Source of the DNA: Orthonyx spaldingii
Taxonomy: Eukaryota > Chordata > Aves > Passeriformes > Orthonychidae
Direction: 5' to 3'
Length of the DNA stretch: 64,000 nucleotides
Assembly: GCA_013397795.1 (NCBI GenBank)
Contig: VZTJ01002478.1
Span: forward strand, 253,721-317,720
The notes below the pieces were generated by a model. That model was not told the origin of the DNA and made no database searches. It worked only from the letters and a program-made list of their open reading frames with translations. How positions within the stretch are numbered: the stretch's first letter is position 1; each line of letters starts with the position of its first letter. A program made the translations under genes and the position numbers. Of the stretch, positions 25,263 to 38,920 are shown piece after piece.

Positions 25263-26579
25263 AAACAGATCCTTAGCTCTAACTAAAGCTGAACTTTTGT
25301 TATTTGTATTAGGGAATACCCTCCACCACCTCATTTCTAGATGAAAGCTGCTTCAGAAAGATCTCTAGATTCCCAGCTTATTTAGAGTGTCTTGAACAAA
25401 CATGTATTCAGACATATGCTTAACAAAAGAGGTTTCAGAGAAGATTTTGTTTACTTAGGAAAAGGCCACAGCATTTTTTAATCTGTAATTAAATCCTTTC
25501 TAGACTTTGCAGTGTGGGCATACTTGGTTATAAAATTCCAGTAGTAAAAAAACAATGGAAAAGTGTACCTAAAAAGGAATCAAGATTTTACAGGTTCAGC
25601 TTTTGTCTATTCAAGTCTTCAGGAACACCCAAGAACAGATGCTCCCTTGGGTGCAAATAAGGTGCTCCCTTGGCTGCAGTATTGACCAAATGTCAATATT
25701 GTCAAGTATCCTGTTTTTGGGAGTAACCAGTAACACTTCCCTAATGAACAGAGAAATCACGCAATGATACTGCACTAGAAAACTATCCCATTAGAAAGTG
25801 TTTGAGATTCAGGAGCCAGAATGTATAGCCTGAATAGATATTTCTTCCATAGATTTGTCTAGTTGCTTTCAAGATCATATACATTTCCAGCTGCTTATTT
25901 TTTTCTAGCATATTCTGTACTTTGGCTTGTCCTCGTCACCCCTCTGTTTCATTACTGTTGAAGTTTTTCATCTCAGAAGTCAATGCAACACAGCTGGAAC
26001 AGCATTTGTGTGATTTTATATGTAGATATAACACTTTTTTTCTTTCATTTTCTGTTTCTTTCCTGATATTTCATAACATCTTATTTCTTTTTACTGAGAA
26101 TTGAGAAATGTACAAAAACAATCTATAAAGATCTGAAGATCTCAAGCAGGAGTAGTATTTATCAATGGATAGTCAAGGGTGAGTCTGAGTTTTTCCTCTC
26201 CTTATGTTGCACTGCCTTTCTCTACATTAAATCCAATATTCCATTTTGTTGTTTCTGTGACAAATAGTATTTGTTGTTATGGTCCTGCATAACTTCATGT
26301 CATCACAGACTTGTCACCTCACTAGTCACTTCCTGGGTCATTTGTGGTATCAATCTCTTGAACAGCAATTTCCTTATTCCTTACTCTTGTGCAACTCAGT
26401 TAGTAATACTCTTCTCTGTGATAGCTCACCATTACTCCATACTCTTTCTTGCCATAGTTTCATAAAATTACTGTTCTATGTGTGAGACTTTTTTCTTGAA
26501 ACGACAGTCTGATCCTGATTTTAATTTAATGAACTGTAGCTGATGAAATTTGTACATCATATGGAAGCCTAAGTAAACC

Positions 26580-28768
26580 AGATGGGATGAATCCTATGGC
26601 TTGTTCATTCCTTAAAAAAATTCCAGTCAATCTGCAAGGCATGCCTTGCCTTTCAAAAGCTGACTCTTGTCCATAGCATCTTATTTATCTGGGTGCCTTT
26701 TAATACTTTTCTTCAGAGTAATTTGCACTTTGACTAGATGCAAAAACTATGTAGTATAGTTTGTTTGGTAGAAGTGTCATCTTCATGGTCTGCATTTTCC
26801 AGGTTTTTCTTGGAGTTCTGCTAAAAATTCTCACCAGGTTAATTATTCTCAAAGCCTCTGGTATGGAAACTGTTAAGTGAAAGTTTGCGCACTGTCATTA
26901 GTCGTTAAGGTCTTTCATCCTCGGATTCCTTTAGAACTCGAATGAATACTGTCTGATGTAAGTGATTTGTTACCACTGATCTGTCTATTTGTTCTGTGAT
27001 CTCTTCCATTGACCTTTAGTTTCACTTTTCTACCTTCTAAGTACCCTGCAAAAAGATTTGCCATATATGCAGTTCCCCAGACTCTGGATCACCATAGATG
27101 CAAAACATCCATTTGGCTGTTTGTACTTCTTTTGTACCTTAATCCTTTGTTGACCTTAAAGGCATTGTGATGAGCTTTCTGCTTCTGATGTGCTTTAAAA
27201 AGGATTTTTTTTTTCTGTTTTTTGTGCTTTTGTACTTTTTCCACAAACTTTTTAATGTCCTGTCTTATTTGCATTTCTTCACTGAAAGTGTGAGGACTTA
27301 TGGTTGTCCTTTCCTAACTCAGACACAGCTTCACTTTTTCTTCTGATTTCTCATTGTCATTTTTATCCTTACTCTATAGCCACACTGGTTTCATTTTGGA
27401 CCTTCCTTATTTCTTTGTGGCTCTGTTGTAGTTATTCTGAATCTTGAGAATTTTATACATTTTCTACATCTTTAAAAATTCAGCTTTTAACTTACATTTT
27501 TTCCTTCTGAATAAATTCTCACATTTTACTGTAGTATCCTTTTTTAAAATCAAGTGTTTTTATTATTATTACTATTTACTTTGGTTTTGTTCCTGCAAGG
27601 ATATATTGAAGTGTGTACATTATGATTACTGATAAAGAACATCTGTTCAGTAATAACATTCTCTTCTGTCTTACCTGTACAGTGTCCCAGCACTAATGTC
27701 CCAATGGTCGTCATCCTTCCCTCCAGCTTTTGATCTGATTATTCTATCAATAGCCTTGTTTAAAAACAGCTATTATCATGTCATAATTTTATTTCTTAAA
27801 CTTCACATGTATCATTGTTTTACTCTCTGCTGTTTCACTGTCAGTGTATTCTGACAATTCTCTATGGTTTCTTGCCTGAATATTTCCAATATCTGTCCTA
27901 ACCTTTGCTTTAAGGTACAGAATGTTTTGACTTTGTGGTTCTTGAGTACATAATGAGCACAACAAACTTCAGCACATTTTAGTTGAAGGCTTTCTAAAAT
28001 ATACATTGGTGTTCCTAATTTTTAACTTTAAAATCTTGATTGACCCTCTCAATATGAAAATGCAGCAACTTGGATTTCATAAGAGTTTAAGGGAAGCCTG
28101 ACCTTCCTGCATGAGCTTCCTCCTTTCCTGACCTCGTTCTGATAATCTTTATATTTCTTTTTTCACTGTATGAATCAAAAGTACATTTCAACTTTGCATC
28201 CTCAATAACCTTTCTGTCTTGTTTTCTGCATTCTGGGAGAAGTTTCAGAGACCACAGAGAACCTCTTTTTAGCTTCCTATGCAGCTTGGCCCAATTTTGC
28301 TTCTGTAGCTTCTGGTTTATTTTTTCCTGTAGTGCAGAACCATGGACCGTCATTCTGTGATTTTCTACAGACCCATTTAGATGCATTGTGTAAGCCTCTT
28401 CTTTTGCACTCACAGCCATGTCATTGTATATTTCTTTGAGAAATTACAAACTAACCTATAGTTGTAAGAGCAGAATTATTCACCCTTTTAACCAGTCACC
28501 TCTTTTCCCATGGGTTACATAGCTCAGCAAGGCTCTCCTTTCTGCAAGGCACACATGGTAACCTTTTGAGAAGAACCTGCCACCATTTCCTTTTCCACTA
28601 GAGACACATTTCCATGTCACAAGACAACGACTCCTGATTTGGAAATCTGCGGTGACTTGTTACCTTTTACTCTAACATTTTGTCCCTTTGGTTCACAGCT
28701 GAACTTGAAATATAGTCACCTTCTTTCCCTCTCTTTGCTGACTCACCCATTTCAAGGGCTTTGCTCAC
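26580..28768 (-). pseudogene. Possible decayed coding exon block, unidentified
   Basis: The plus strand is T-rich here, so the minus strand is A/G-rich like the large exons of lysine/glutamate-rich nuclear proteins. On the minus strand, frames switch but stay open in pieces: 28667-28768, 28527-28616 (30 codons), 28087-28419 (110 codons, with a K/R-rich middle containing WAKLHRKLKRGSLWSLKLL), 27812-28006 and 27089-27274. Between them are stops and frame changes. I do not recognise any of these peptides as part of a known protein. Purine-rich DNA makes K-rich frames by chance, and the pieces are individually within chance length, so this stays a weak call. A retained gene is ruled out by the stops. 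Confidence 0.22.
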
Positions 28769-28818
28769 CTTCTTTGCAGAAGCACCCAGAGCACCAGGTG
28801 AGACTGTGATGAACAGGT
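28769..28818 (-). other. Exon-like 50-bp segment with splice-site-like ends
   Basis: On the minus strand a pyrimidine-rich run ends in TTTCAG just before 28818, a good 3' splice site. The segment ends AAG followed by GTGAGC at 28768, a near-ideal 5' splice site. The 50 bases between are open in the frame that continues into the neighbouring piece. Both signals are short and such pairs also arise by chance; no other exon of a transcript is identified. Confidence 0.25.
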
Positions 28819-31800
28819 CTGAAAGAGAAAGCAAGAGATATTCCTTCAGGTGATTATAGACCAACTAAAATATACTTCTGAAAATTCTATTACTTCTCAG
28901 GCACATAAAGAAATTTGAGTAAAACCAGAGTGTAAATTGGTGATATTGGGGTTCCTGAAAGAGAAGTAAGACAACTACTACTTTTGAACTTAATTTTATG
29001 CCTTTTTTATCTTCTAGAAATTATTGCAAAAAGGCTAAACACCACAGGATGAGGGTATGAAGAGAGTAGGTAAATAAAGGACTGTAAGAGCCAGTTGTTA
29101 AAATTAGCCAACTCATGATATTTAAAATTCCTTGTATTGTAAAACTCTGGCCTCAGGCTTCTACTCCAGAGGCATTTCAAAATGCAATTACTAAAGTTCA
29201 ATACTGTTGACATGAAAATGCCTTTAGTAGTTTTAACAACATCCCCTCCATCTTCTCTACTTTAAGTATTTCAAGCTTTTACTTCCTAAACCTCTTTAGG
29301 GTTTGGGTCATCTGTACTGTTGGGACATTTTCCTTACTTCAGGTTTATCCTCAGTTTTTCGTCTTCCTTGATGTCATTCTCAATTGTTTCACCTTCCTGT
29401 CATAAAGTTCAGATTTAGGTAAATACTTATGGCAGTACTTAATGTAGGCCAAACATGTAAGATAGCTAGAAAAAAAGCAAAGAAAAAAATACTAAACAGA
29501 ATGATAGATGTGGAATTTATGCAGTCTAAAGCTGAATCACACTTTTCTAAACTTTCTCCATCTCAGTGTTTGAGAGATGTAAAAGATAAAATAGAGATAA
29601 AAGCTTGGAGCATGATGATTATAATTTTATAAACTTCAGACTGTTTCTTCCAATGTTTATACAACAACTTGTAACATGATGATGGCACTTTGCAAGTTGT
29701 GAGAAGAATTGCTGATGATCTAAGAAAAACATGCACCTTAATGTTGTTTTACATTTTCTCTTCTTTGACTACCATACATGATTTATCTGTTCAACTGCAT
29801 TGTGGCACTGTCCCTTGTGATTTGGAATAGGTGTTTTTCTTTGGGGTGTAACCCACAAAGAAAAGTTTTTAAGGATCAATCATGTTAACTTAATAAATCT
29901 AAATGTAATAAATATTAAAGGTCATTATTTTTTTCTGGCTTTTGGTTTGTTACCCACCATTGTTTCAACAATATGATTAAATAACAATAAAGGGTATGTT
30001 CTATATAAACAGATGTTATCAATTATGTTAATATAGGTTAGGTGAATTAAGGAGACAATATTTTTTCCCCCTTTGCATTTCGTAGTATTGCTGAATGGGT
30101 TTTGTCTTGCTATCGCCTTTCATTTTTGTGTATTCATTCAATATATATAATCCTTTTGGAGAAAGTTGATAAATTGGTTGTTAACATAAAGTCATTTGTG
30201 AAGTTGAATGAGGTTAGATATAGGTCTCTTCAACATGTGGAAAGAATTTAATTAAAATGAAATTAAATTCTAAATTAAACTCAAGTAATAAATGGATGTT
30301 AACCAATATAGTAAGCTATTCTCATAAGAAATTAACACTGTCCAGTAAACTGGTTTTAGGTCTTGAGGCAAGGTTTTCTTAAAAATAATTGCATGACTAT
30401 CAAATAAAGAAAACTAAGGTTTGGAGTTTTTTCGATGCCTTTCTTTCAGTAGTGTAAAATGCCACAATATAGAAAAACTAAATTCTCCCAAATTCTTAGA
30501 GACTGACAAAGTTTATTATTTCTTGTAAAATAAATGGGATTAAATATGGTATCTGTAAAGAATAAAACACAGTCCATATAAGTGGACAGATAACTTTGCA
30601 GTCCATTTACAGTGTAAATGCTTCTTCTAAATGTCCCATTATATTTATTTCCAGCCAAGATTTTTTTTTAGAATTAGCTAGTAGTCTAAAAGCTGTGGAG
30701 TATGAAGAGTAAGTAATATATTACATATGTTTTACCTATGAACCCTTTTTATGTTAAAATGTTGAAGCAAGAGAGGAATTGAATTCTAACACTGTTAGAA
30801 GTAATGTCGAAAAGAGTAACTGCATCATTTCATGGTGGAAAAAGATGAAATTTTTACTCTTTTCATAGGATTTTTTTTGGGGAATTAGGGAATAAAGGTG
30901 AAAAAACAATGCATTTTCTAGACCCTGTATTTGCTCTGAAGTCAGAGCACTTTGCTGAAGTGTTGCAAATACATTTATCTCTTCTAACCTGGAAGTACTA
31001 AAATTATTGCAAGGTGTCTTTGTTCTGCAAGCAAAGACTTATTTACACAGCCTTATTTTATCCTTCAGAAAGGAGTGGAAATATCATTACAAAGAAAAAA
31101 CCATTATGCATTTGAGGTTATTATCATCAGTGTGCTTCTGTTCAGACTGCAAAGTAGAATTTTGCAGAAGGTAGAATGTTCAGTGTAGATTTATGTCCTC
31201 TTAATGAAGTAGCGTTTAAATTGCTACTTTCTCTTGTTTATTTCTGTATAAATGATATCAGGACAGGGAGTGTCAGGTTTGGCATGTTTTAAGTCATTTT
31301 ATTTTATGTAAAACATGTTATACTTACAACTTTACATTTATACTCTGGGTATTGTACATAGAACATAATAAAAGATCATGCTGTAAAAAACAGAAAGGAT
31401 TAAAAAAAACCTCAAACCTGAAAAGAATTAGGTAGATTAGGTAAAACATTTTCTTTACCTTTGGGGTCTTGAATATTTTATATTGATTGACAAACTTGGG
31501 TAGTCTTTCTCCTGTTAGCTGATACATGTCAGGAACACATTCAGCATTGTGAAAAATATTTTAATACGTTGAATAACTAACAGTAAAAATGTATGTGTGC
31601 TTTCTTAACTAGCCCTCTGCAGAATTTTTTTTCTCTCCATATAAATAAATATAAAAATTTGGGGATTTTAATGAGATAGTATTTTGTATTGTGCCTTGAG
31701 GGATCAAAGTCTAGCTGTTAGAAACCAAGATTAGATGAATTCAAGTCAGGGACTTCCACATCCCATGTTTAATGTCCAAAAATCTTGAAAATTATAAGAA

Positions 31801-34800
31801 ATCATGAAGCCTTCTCTCTCAACAGACTGAAATTCACTAGTACAAATGTCTGTGAATAGTTTAACTAATGCTTATCAAGTAAGGAGATGCAGACTGAAAA
31901 TACTGCAAAAATTATGCTGCAGCAATGTGTTCCTTTTTGCAAAGGACCAGAGGATCCCATGGAAATCAAAAGTCAAAGTCATGGTTCTCAAGCCTTACCA
32001 CCTGCTAAATAAAGTGAAACAAAATAAATAGTCAACACAAGTTGATGTGGATACCTCCATCCTTCAAAGTAAATTTTTTAGGTAGTGTCTTTTCTGTATT
32101 TTTTTCCAAGGTTTGTTCGTTTGGGGTTTTTTTCTGTATTGTTGGACTAGAATTGTGAAACTTCAGGTTATTTCTGTTCCTCAAATAGTACATATAGTAC
32201 ATGATATCTACTCAATTTAGAATATGTACCTAAGATAACATCAGAATTGATATCAACCATCCAAAGACCAGCCTTTAAACTGACAGTTTAGCTGATCTCT
32301 TCACAGGAAGTAGTTTGATGACTTTTATTCAGCTTCAAAGCACATCATTGTAGTTTATGATGACAGTAAGTAAAACAAAACCAATACAGAGTCAGATTTC
32401 TGTACTATTAGAAAAGCTACTTCTGGGATGTACTTTTTGTACTAGTTTTCTTTGATCTGTGATAAATAATGTCAGTTGTATGTTTAAGGCCTAAAACCTG
32501 AATCCTATTTTTTTTATCTCTTGAACAACAGTCTGACTACAAAGGTACTATATACAGAAGAACCACATTTCAACTGTATATGTCAGAACCAAGGCTGTGA
32601 TTTACTTTTTTAACCCAAAATTGATTTATGAAAAATTTAAACACCTTCAAACTTTGCTCACTTAATGAATTGAAATTGGTGATCATGATGTCTATAGTCC
32701 TCTTTGTTGGTAGTTAGGTGTTTAAATGTGTGGATGTCTTTGGGTGTCTTGTCCTACTTTCCAGTTATAACATACTTTTCCCTTACTCAAATGTATAAAC
32801 AATTTAAAATCAAAGAAAGGGATATGTTTTTAGAGAGAATGATTTGCTACAATATTAGATGTGTTTCCATGCAAGTTCAGGAAGCGGACTTGCCACTGGT
32901 AAGTGGCAGTGCTGGTAAAAAATGAAAGTGCATATGCATCTAAAGGGGATAAAAGAAAAATAAAATTTCTTTGAGCATTATTGCTATTTTTAATTCATTG
33001 TGTTCACTGTTAGTGATGCAACTACTCCAGATTTCAAACACACACCTTAAATGAAGATCACTTGCAACCCACAAATGAATACAGAGTATAAAAGGAATTC
33101 TATAAAATATAAGAAAAGAACTACCTTGTAACCAGAATGAACCTTAAATGAACCTTCATTAAGAATATTAAACCAGCTCCTAATAGACACAGGTATTGAT
33201 CTAATTAACAGGAAGTGCAGAGCTGAACAAAAAGGTCAGATAGAATAAATCCCTTCATGTTGACACCATGTTGGCACAGAACTTAGGCAATAAGAAAACT
33301 CAGTATCAGTGTCTCTCATCTGTTCTCCCCAAGCCCATCCCCAAATACTCTCATTTCTGGTCAAGTCACCTGGAAAAGCTTTTCAGCATGCATATGGTAA
33401 CACTGTGCTTTCATTGAAGAGTAATTTAACAGGCAAAAAAAAAAAAAAAAAAAGAAGAAAATACTCTTACAGCTTTAGTTTGCCTTATATTTTGAAAACA
33501 AGAAATAAAATGTAGAGAGAGAAAATGGACATAAAACACATTCTTCTGTGTAGTCTAAGTATAAAAACAAGGTAGAATGTCTAGATTTTTTTACTGATAT
33601 AAAGCAGGGCAAAGCCATCCATTTCAGTGAAACTGCACTGCTAAAGTGAGCATGACCAAACATCGTGTTCGTCTCTCAAACAATATGCATTTTATTAATT
33701 TATCAACCACTGTAAGGACTGGAAGACCATGATATACTACTTATAATATACTAGTAAACTTCTATTCCTATTGATTGGTGACTCTCTATATTCCTACAAG
33801 GTAGAAGATTAAATAACATTTGTTTTTAAAACTGCTGCTTTTGTCATATAAAGAAGGTGAAATATGCTTTTACTGGTTTTCTTTTTTGGACTCTCACATT
33901 CCTATTTAGTTTTTTCCATTTTATATTGAGTTTCAAAAGAGTATTTTACGTTAAAAATGAAAGATACTTATTTTAAAATTTTGATAGACTTGCAAGAAAG
34001 GTGTAGGTACTGGCACTGCAAAGTACATAGATTTTGTGTACACACCTAAGCATATGCACACATGCATGTACAGTGCAGAATACAGTATACAGGAGAGACA
34101 GACACATAAGTGGAGTATTATTGAACTTTAGAACTTTGGTGAAAATGAGAACCAATGGTTTTCAGGTGATACACAAAAGTAATTCCAAAGTCTGTAAGTC
34201 CTATAAAATGTTTTCAAAGGCTTTGGGAATCATGACTTACAGGGGAAAGTAATTTTTGCATTTGCTCCAAATAAGGTTTGCTCAGAAAAATGTGTTTTGA
34301 AAATCTTGAAACTTAATCAACACAAATAGATAGGACACATCCCCACTTTTTTGTACTCAAATCCCTGTTTGAACTCACAAAAAATAAGTATAAAACACTG
34401 AGAAAGTGTATGATAATGAGCATATTTCATTCTGTCCACCCACCTACATTTCTGATTATTTGTACTAAAAAGTTTCAAGGTCAAATGTTGTAACTGCATG
34501 TTCCAATTAGATAACATACTTATGCATGAATTATTTTTAACTTTGACTCCAGAATTGTAAAAAAAAGTCACATAGCAATTTACAGGAAAGGCTTTTGAAT
34601 TAATTTAAAAGAAGAAAAACAAAAGAAAACATAGAGATACTTGTTTGTTTTCTTTATTATGGTCCCAAGACTATGTTTTCTCTGAGATACATTTTGTATC
34701 TTTAATTTGCCACCTTTTTTCAGCTTTTGGTAGGTATTGCCTCAAAGCTGTATATGCTCAATGTTACCAGAATTCTTATCCAGAACAGAATGTGGCTGAT

Positions 34801-36450
34801 CTGCAGTGTATATATAGGTCTTCAGAACTCAATTGTACTTTTGTTAGATTATACAGCAAGCATGAATTTCCCAGCTTTTGTCTTTACTTCCTAGAGCTGG
34901 TCAAGATCCTACTTACACAAGAATAATTCCATGCAGAGTAAGGTAATTCCAGTCTTCAGTGAATATTTTGTCACTTCAGTTTCTACCAAGAAAAGAGAAA
35001 GCAAAGTTTTATTTGTATGCATATTTTTGGTCATTCTACCATTCCACATTGCTGATGTATAATAGTCATAATATGATAGCACATTTGCAATCATTTTAAT
35101 TTATTCATAGCTAGACATTACTATCCTCAAAGAAAACTTTCATGTCTAATGAAGTCAGCTTGTTTACTCCCCGTTAGCAAACCTCATTTCAATCTCATTT
35201 GAAAGTTAAGAAAGTTCTTTCCATTATTTTAGGGGAAACGGGAAAACATTTCTAAAATAAATATTAATTGCAGAATTCCCTTCTAAAAATGTTGATTCTT
35301 CTGACTTCTGTACATTTCAGAATAAATAGTATCACACCTACAAAACAATGTATAACATTAATGCATAACATTAAAGAATGATTCATTTTCATTATTTAGG
35401 TATAGAGTATGAAATCTACTAGCTTCATGTGTATGTATATATATAATGTATAGCTCTTTCATTTGTAAATGAAACAAACAGATTTCCTCTTCATATATGA
35501 AGGTTTTCACCAAGTCTATTAAAGTCTAATGACAATTTCAGCTAAATTATTGTTGCATAATTCTACTCTTATTTCTGTCAGATGAGTCAGTGGCCAACCT
35601 TTTCATCTTCTTGAGGACTATCTCCATTGACGTGAGGGGTGTGTGAGGTATTTTTGTAGTTTATTAAATTGAGATACAATATTAAATATCCAAAATACAG
35701 CTTGTAGCTCATTAGGGTAGTATACGTAAGCTTACATTATATCTGTGTGTCTGTGTTTTGTAAATAAAGCAATTCCATCTCCTTTGTAAACCATGATGTT
35801 TTAAGGAGCTTTCTATTTCTTCCAGAAGCACACAAATACAACCAATATAGAAACAATTCAAGAGACCATTAAATTTCTCACACCCCATGTGTGAAATATC
35901 ACTAATTGTGTATTTAAGACCATATGCTCTAAGAAAACTGTCAGTAAAAGACTTGGCTTTCTGTCTTTACAGTTATCCAAGTATACCGAAAAACTCACAA
36001 CATAATTTCCAAGGGGTTTTTTTCTGAACAGTTAAAATTGCTTTGAGTCACCTCCCTGGGTGATGCTGGATCAGTACAAATGCTGTAAATAGACCAGTTA
36101 TTTTTGCTGTGTGTCAAAAAAAATGTAGTGGATCTTCTATTTGACTTATAATTCATATACTTCATGAAAGGGAGGATGGCAAGATTCAAATTTCTATGGT
36201 TCTCATGGAGGTAGTGTCCTTGCATAGGCTTTGAAAGTTACTCATCGTTTAAGTGATTTGAACTTTTCCTAAGGAAATAGAAAATACAGGAGAGGGAACT
36301 TTTCAGTTTCTCATTCAGAGGGATACTAGTCAGTAGGACCTCTGGTACTCCTACCTACTTAAATGATGAGTAGGTTCTTTATGCAGCTCACTTTCTGGGT
36401 ATTTACACTACAAGCATAGCCCACCACTTAAACACACCTCTTGCTCCACA
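28819..36450. other. Long non-coding stretch without recognisable genes
   Basis: AT-rich DNA with no transposon ends, RNA genes or domain-bearing frames that I can identify. An 18-A run at 33436-33453 is the only notable simple repeat. Frames of up to 93 codons (for example 34645-34926 plus) show no recognisable domain. Confidence 0.5.
33436..33453. repeat. Poly-A run (18 A)
   Basis: Eighteen uninterrupted A residues followed by GAAG units. No retroposed gene body or target duplication is evident upstream, so it is listed only as a homopolymer. Confidence 0.95.
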
Positions 36451-36620
36451 TTAGAATGACAGAAACATAGGAGAATGTAGGCCAGAAGGGGACTTTAACT
36501 GAGACAATATTCAAAGCAGAATCAATGGCAATATTTGGTCAAGTACCTCAAGGTCTTTCCCAGTAAGGTCGAGTATATGCAAAAGTGGATGTGGCAAAGC
36601 CTCTCAGATTCCCTGTTCAT
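36451..36620 (-). repeat. Old CR1 LINE 3' fragment (antisense)
   Basis: On the plus strand the block opens with AGAATGACAGAAACATAGGA and GGCCAGAAGGGGACTTT, matching the reverse complement of the CR1 terminal region (the familiar ATAGAAT...GGTTGGAAGGGACCTT order). It continues through AAGCAGAATCAATGG, GGTCAAGTACC and GTGGCAAAGCCTCTCAGATT, which follow the expected order of the rest of the CR1 3' untranslated region. Divergence is substantial. The element is 5'-truncated, as most CR1 copies are. Confidence 0.75.
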
Positions 36621-37867
36621 TCAGTCCTTAAGAACACTTATGAATATGTTTTGTTTTCTTTTTTCTGGCCATGTTTTCCTTTGGTCTTGAGCTACAGAAA
36701 TTGGACTTCTGGATATTACTCTCAAGTTTCCTCTCTGAATTTTAAGTAAAGGTGATGAGAGTTGCTTTTCAAATCTCATAAAACTCAGTCTACTTCTTAT
36801 TAAAAGAAGTAGTATTTGCAGTATTTGCTTCTCAGATATTATCCTGTACTTTCCAGACATTATTTGACATTCTTGATGGAAACTAAAAAAATTGCTTATT
36901 ATTTTGTTGTGTTCTCGCTAATTTTGTTTCTTCAAATCATGACTCTGAGACCTTTCACCCTTCATGTAATGAAACAGTGGCAGTTTTTACACCGATGATA
37001 AAATAAATTCAGAGAGCAAGGACATGCATATGTATGAGGGAAAAAGAAAATTATATATGAAAAAATAACACATAATTGTTACATTACTGCAGTCTATTCT
37101 ATTAATTCTTATCTGTAGATAAGTAACTTTTACATCAGACAGAAATAAGTTCTGAGAGAAATAATGTAGAGTTACGTCTAGTTGTGAAAGATACAGTTCA
37201 TACACAGGAAAATTAACCAGAATCAATGTGAATGTTCTGTTTATGATCCAGGAACACATTTGTGTTTCTTGTTTGGTTTTTACTGGTTTGTTTACTTATC
37301 AGAAATATTGTTGGCCAAGTCTGAGCCTTAAAGGGTTGTAAATTGGTATAAGCACTGCTTTACAGATCTGGACTATTTCAGTAACACGGACATTAGTTAT
37401 CTTAGAAAGTGATTTGCCACTGTTCTTGGTACCACTGTGACATTCTAGTGAGAATCAGTGGGTCCTAAGTTTTCCATAACACCTGAGCTGGTACAGGCAG
37501 GAATATTCCTAGTCAGGGGAGATAAACTGGCTTTTTAGAAGATGCTACACAGACCAGTTTGTCTTGTCAACAAGTATAGTGCCTGTATGACTACAAAAGC
37601 ACTGAGCTTTAAAAATAATAGAGACTCAACTATGTTGCAAAGGCAGAGACAGTCTGAGAGATTAAAGTAAAATGTGAAGCTTTTCTTCATCTGAATTTGT
37701 AACATTTCAGTCATATAGCTTCCATGATCCACAGCATACTAACTGCTGGGGAAAAGATTATGCAGCACAATATTGCATGATCTGCCTAATGTTCTGAATC
37801 CTTCTTATTGGAGAAAACCGGGATTTAAACTACAGCTCATGCAAGTCAATCCAAGGGCAGGCTAAGT

Positions 37868-37915
37868 AACGTGTTGTATTGGTGTAAGAACTACACTGAT
37901 TTAGGCCAAACTGAC
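37868..37915. repeat. Possible ancient amniote repeat relic
   Basis: The words TTGGTGTAAG and CTACACTGATTTAGGCCAA resemble an old repeat common in turtles, crocodilians and birds that contains GTGTAAATCAG and CTACACTGATTTACACC. Only about 45 bp match, so the call is weak and the family name is left open. Confidence 0.3.
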
Positions 37916-38818
37916 TAAAAACATATATATTCTATTGTCCTGATGAAAACACTAACATTTTGGACAAATCAAGTTTTTATTTTTAGAATGTATTCATCAT
38001 TCTAACAACAAATAACAGAAATATGAATATTTGTATAGGAAAATTAAAGAAGGAAACAAAATTAATTTAAGAACTATGATCAGTTTATCAAACTTCCCTG
38101 CGAGTATGAAGCCTCCATTTTAACCTAACACAAGTAAAACCTAAATAGGAGATTGTGTTGTACAACAATGAAGTTTATTTACGGTCCTCAGTGACTAAAT
38201 TTTACTGTGTTGTAACTCTACAGAAGTGACTGATGAGGAAAGTGTCTGCAATAAAAAATTAAAGGAATTTTACCAACCTGACATTCCTACTGCCAACACT
38301 TCAATAAAAGATGAGTTAAAAAAAACCAACTTTCTAGCGCTCAGATCGCAGTTGTGTAATTCTCTGGATGAGAAGTTTCTGCAACAATGTTTACTACCTT
38401 GACCTTTCCTTACTTTTGTCCTGTTTCAAGAGAGGAAGTCCATGCAAAGTTAGGTGTTTCTGATGGGTTATAGCTTCCATATAAAAAATAAAACTTGAGT
38501 TCTTTAATTTCTTGATAGCAATTCCAATATGGTTTCCCTTTCTAATGCTGAAAATTACCATCAGCTGTCCTTTCTGCACTTGAGTCACTGCTGAAACTGT
38601 GTATTTTAATTCATTACAGATTTCACAGGAGTCCTTAAATCCCTCTCTCTTCTCCTTAGCTAGTTGTTAGTCTCAGTATCAGACATGCCCTACAACACCT
38701 GGTATGATTTGATGAACTGGAGGAACTTTTTCTGTATGTCTACATGAAATTGGATTACATTTATGAGATATCATATGACAATTAGATAACATATTTGATG
38801 TCTTAGATATTTTTTATA

Positions 38819-38920
38819 TCCAACCCCCTGCCATGGGTAGGGACAGGTTACATTAGACCAGGTTGCTTAAAGCCCTGACACTTCCAACAAGAAATCCACA
38901 GATTCTCTGGGCAGTCCTTG
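38819..38920 (-). repeat. CR1 LINE 3' fragment (antisense)
   Basis: The plus strand reads TCCAACCCCCTGCCATGGGTAG, GGGACAGG, TTAGACCAGGTTGCTTAAAGCC, ACACTTCCA and CCACAGATTCTCTGGGCAG in the order expected for the reverse complement of an avian CR1 3' region. This copy is better preserved than those at 15.7 and 36.5 kb. It lacks the terminal ATTCTATG repeats and is truncated on both sides. Confidence 0.85.

Noticed and set aside
25641..25673. Repeated GCTCCCTTGG word as a possible regulatory repeat
   Set aside because: Only two 10-bp copies with imperfect surroundings; too short to distinguish from chance.
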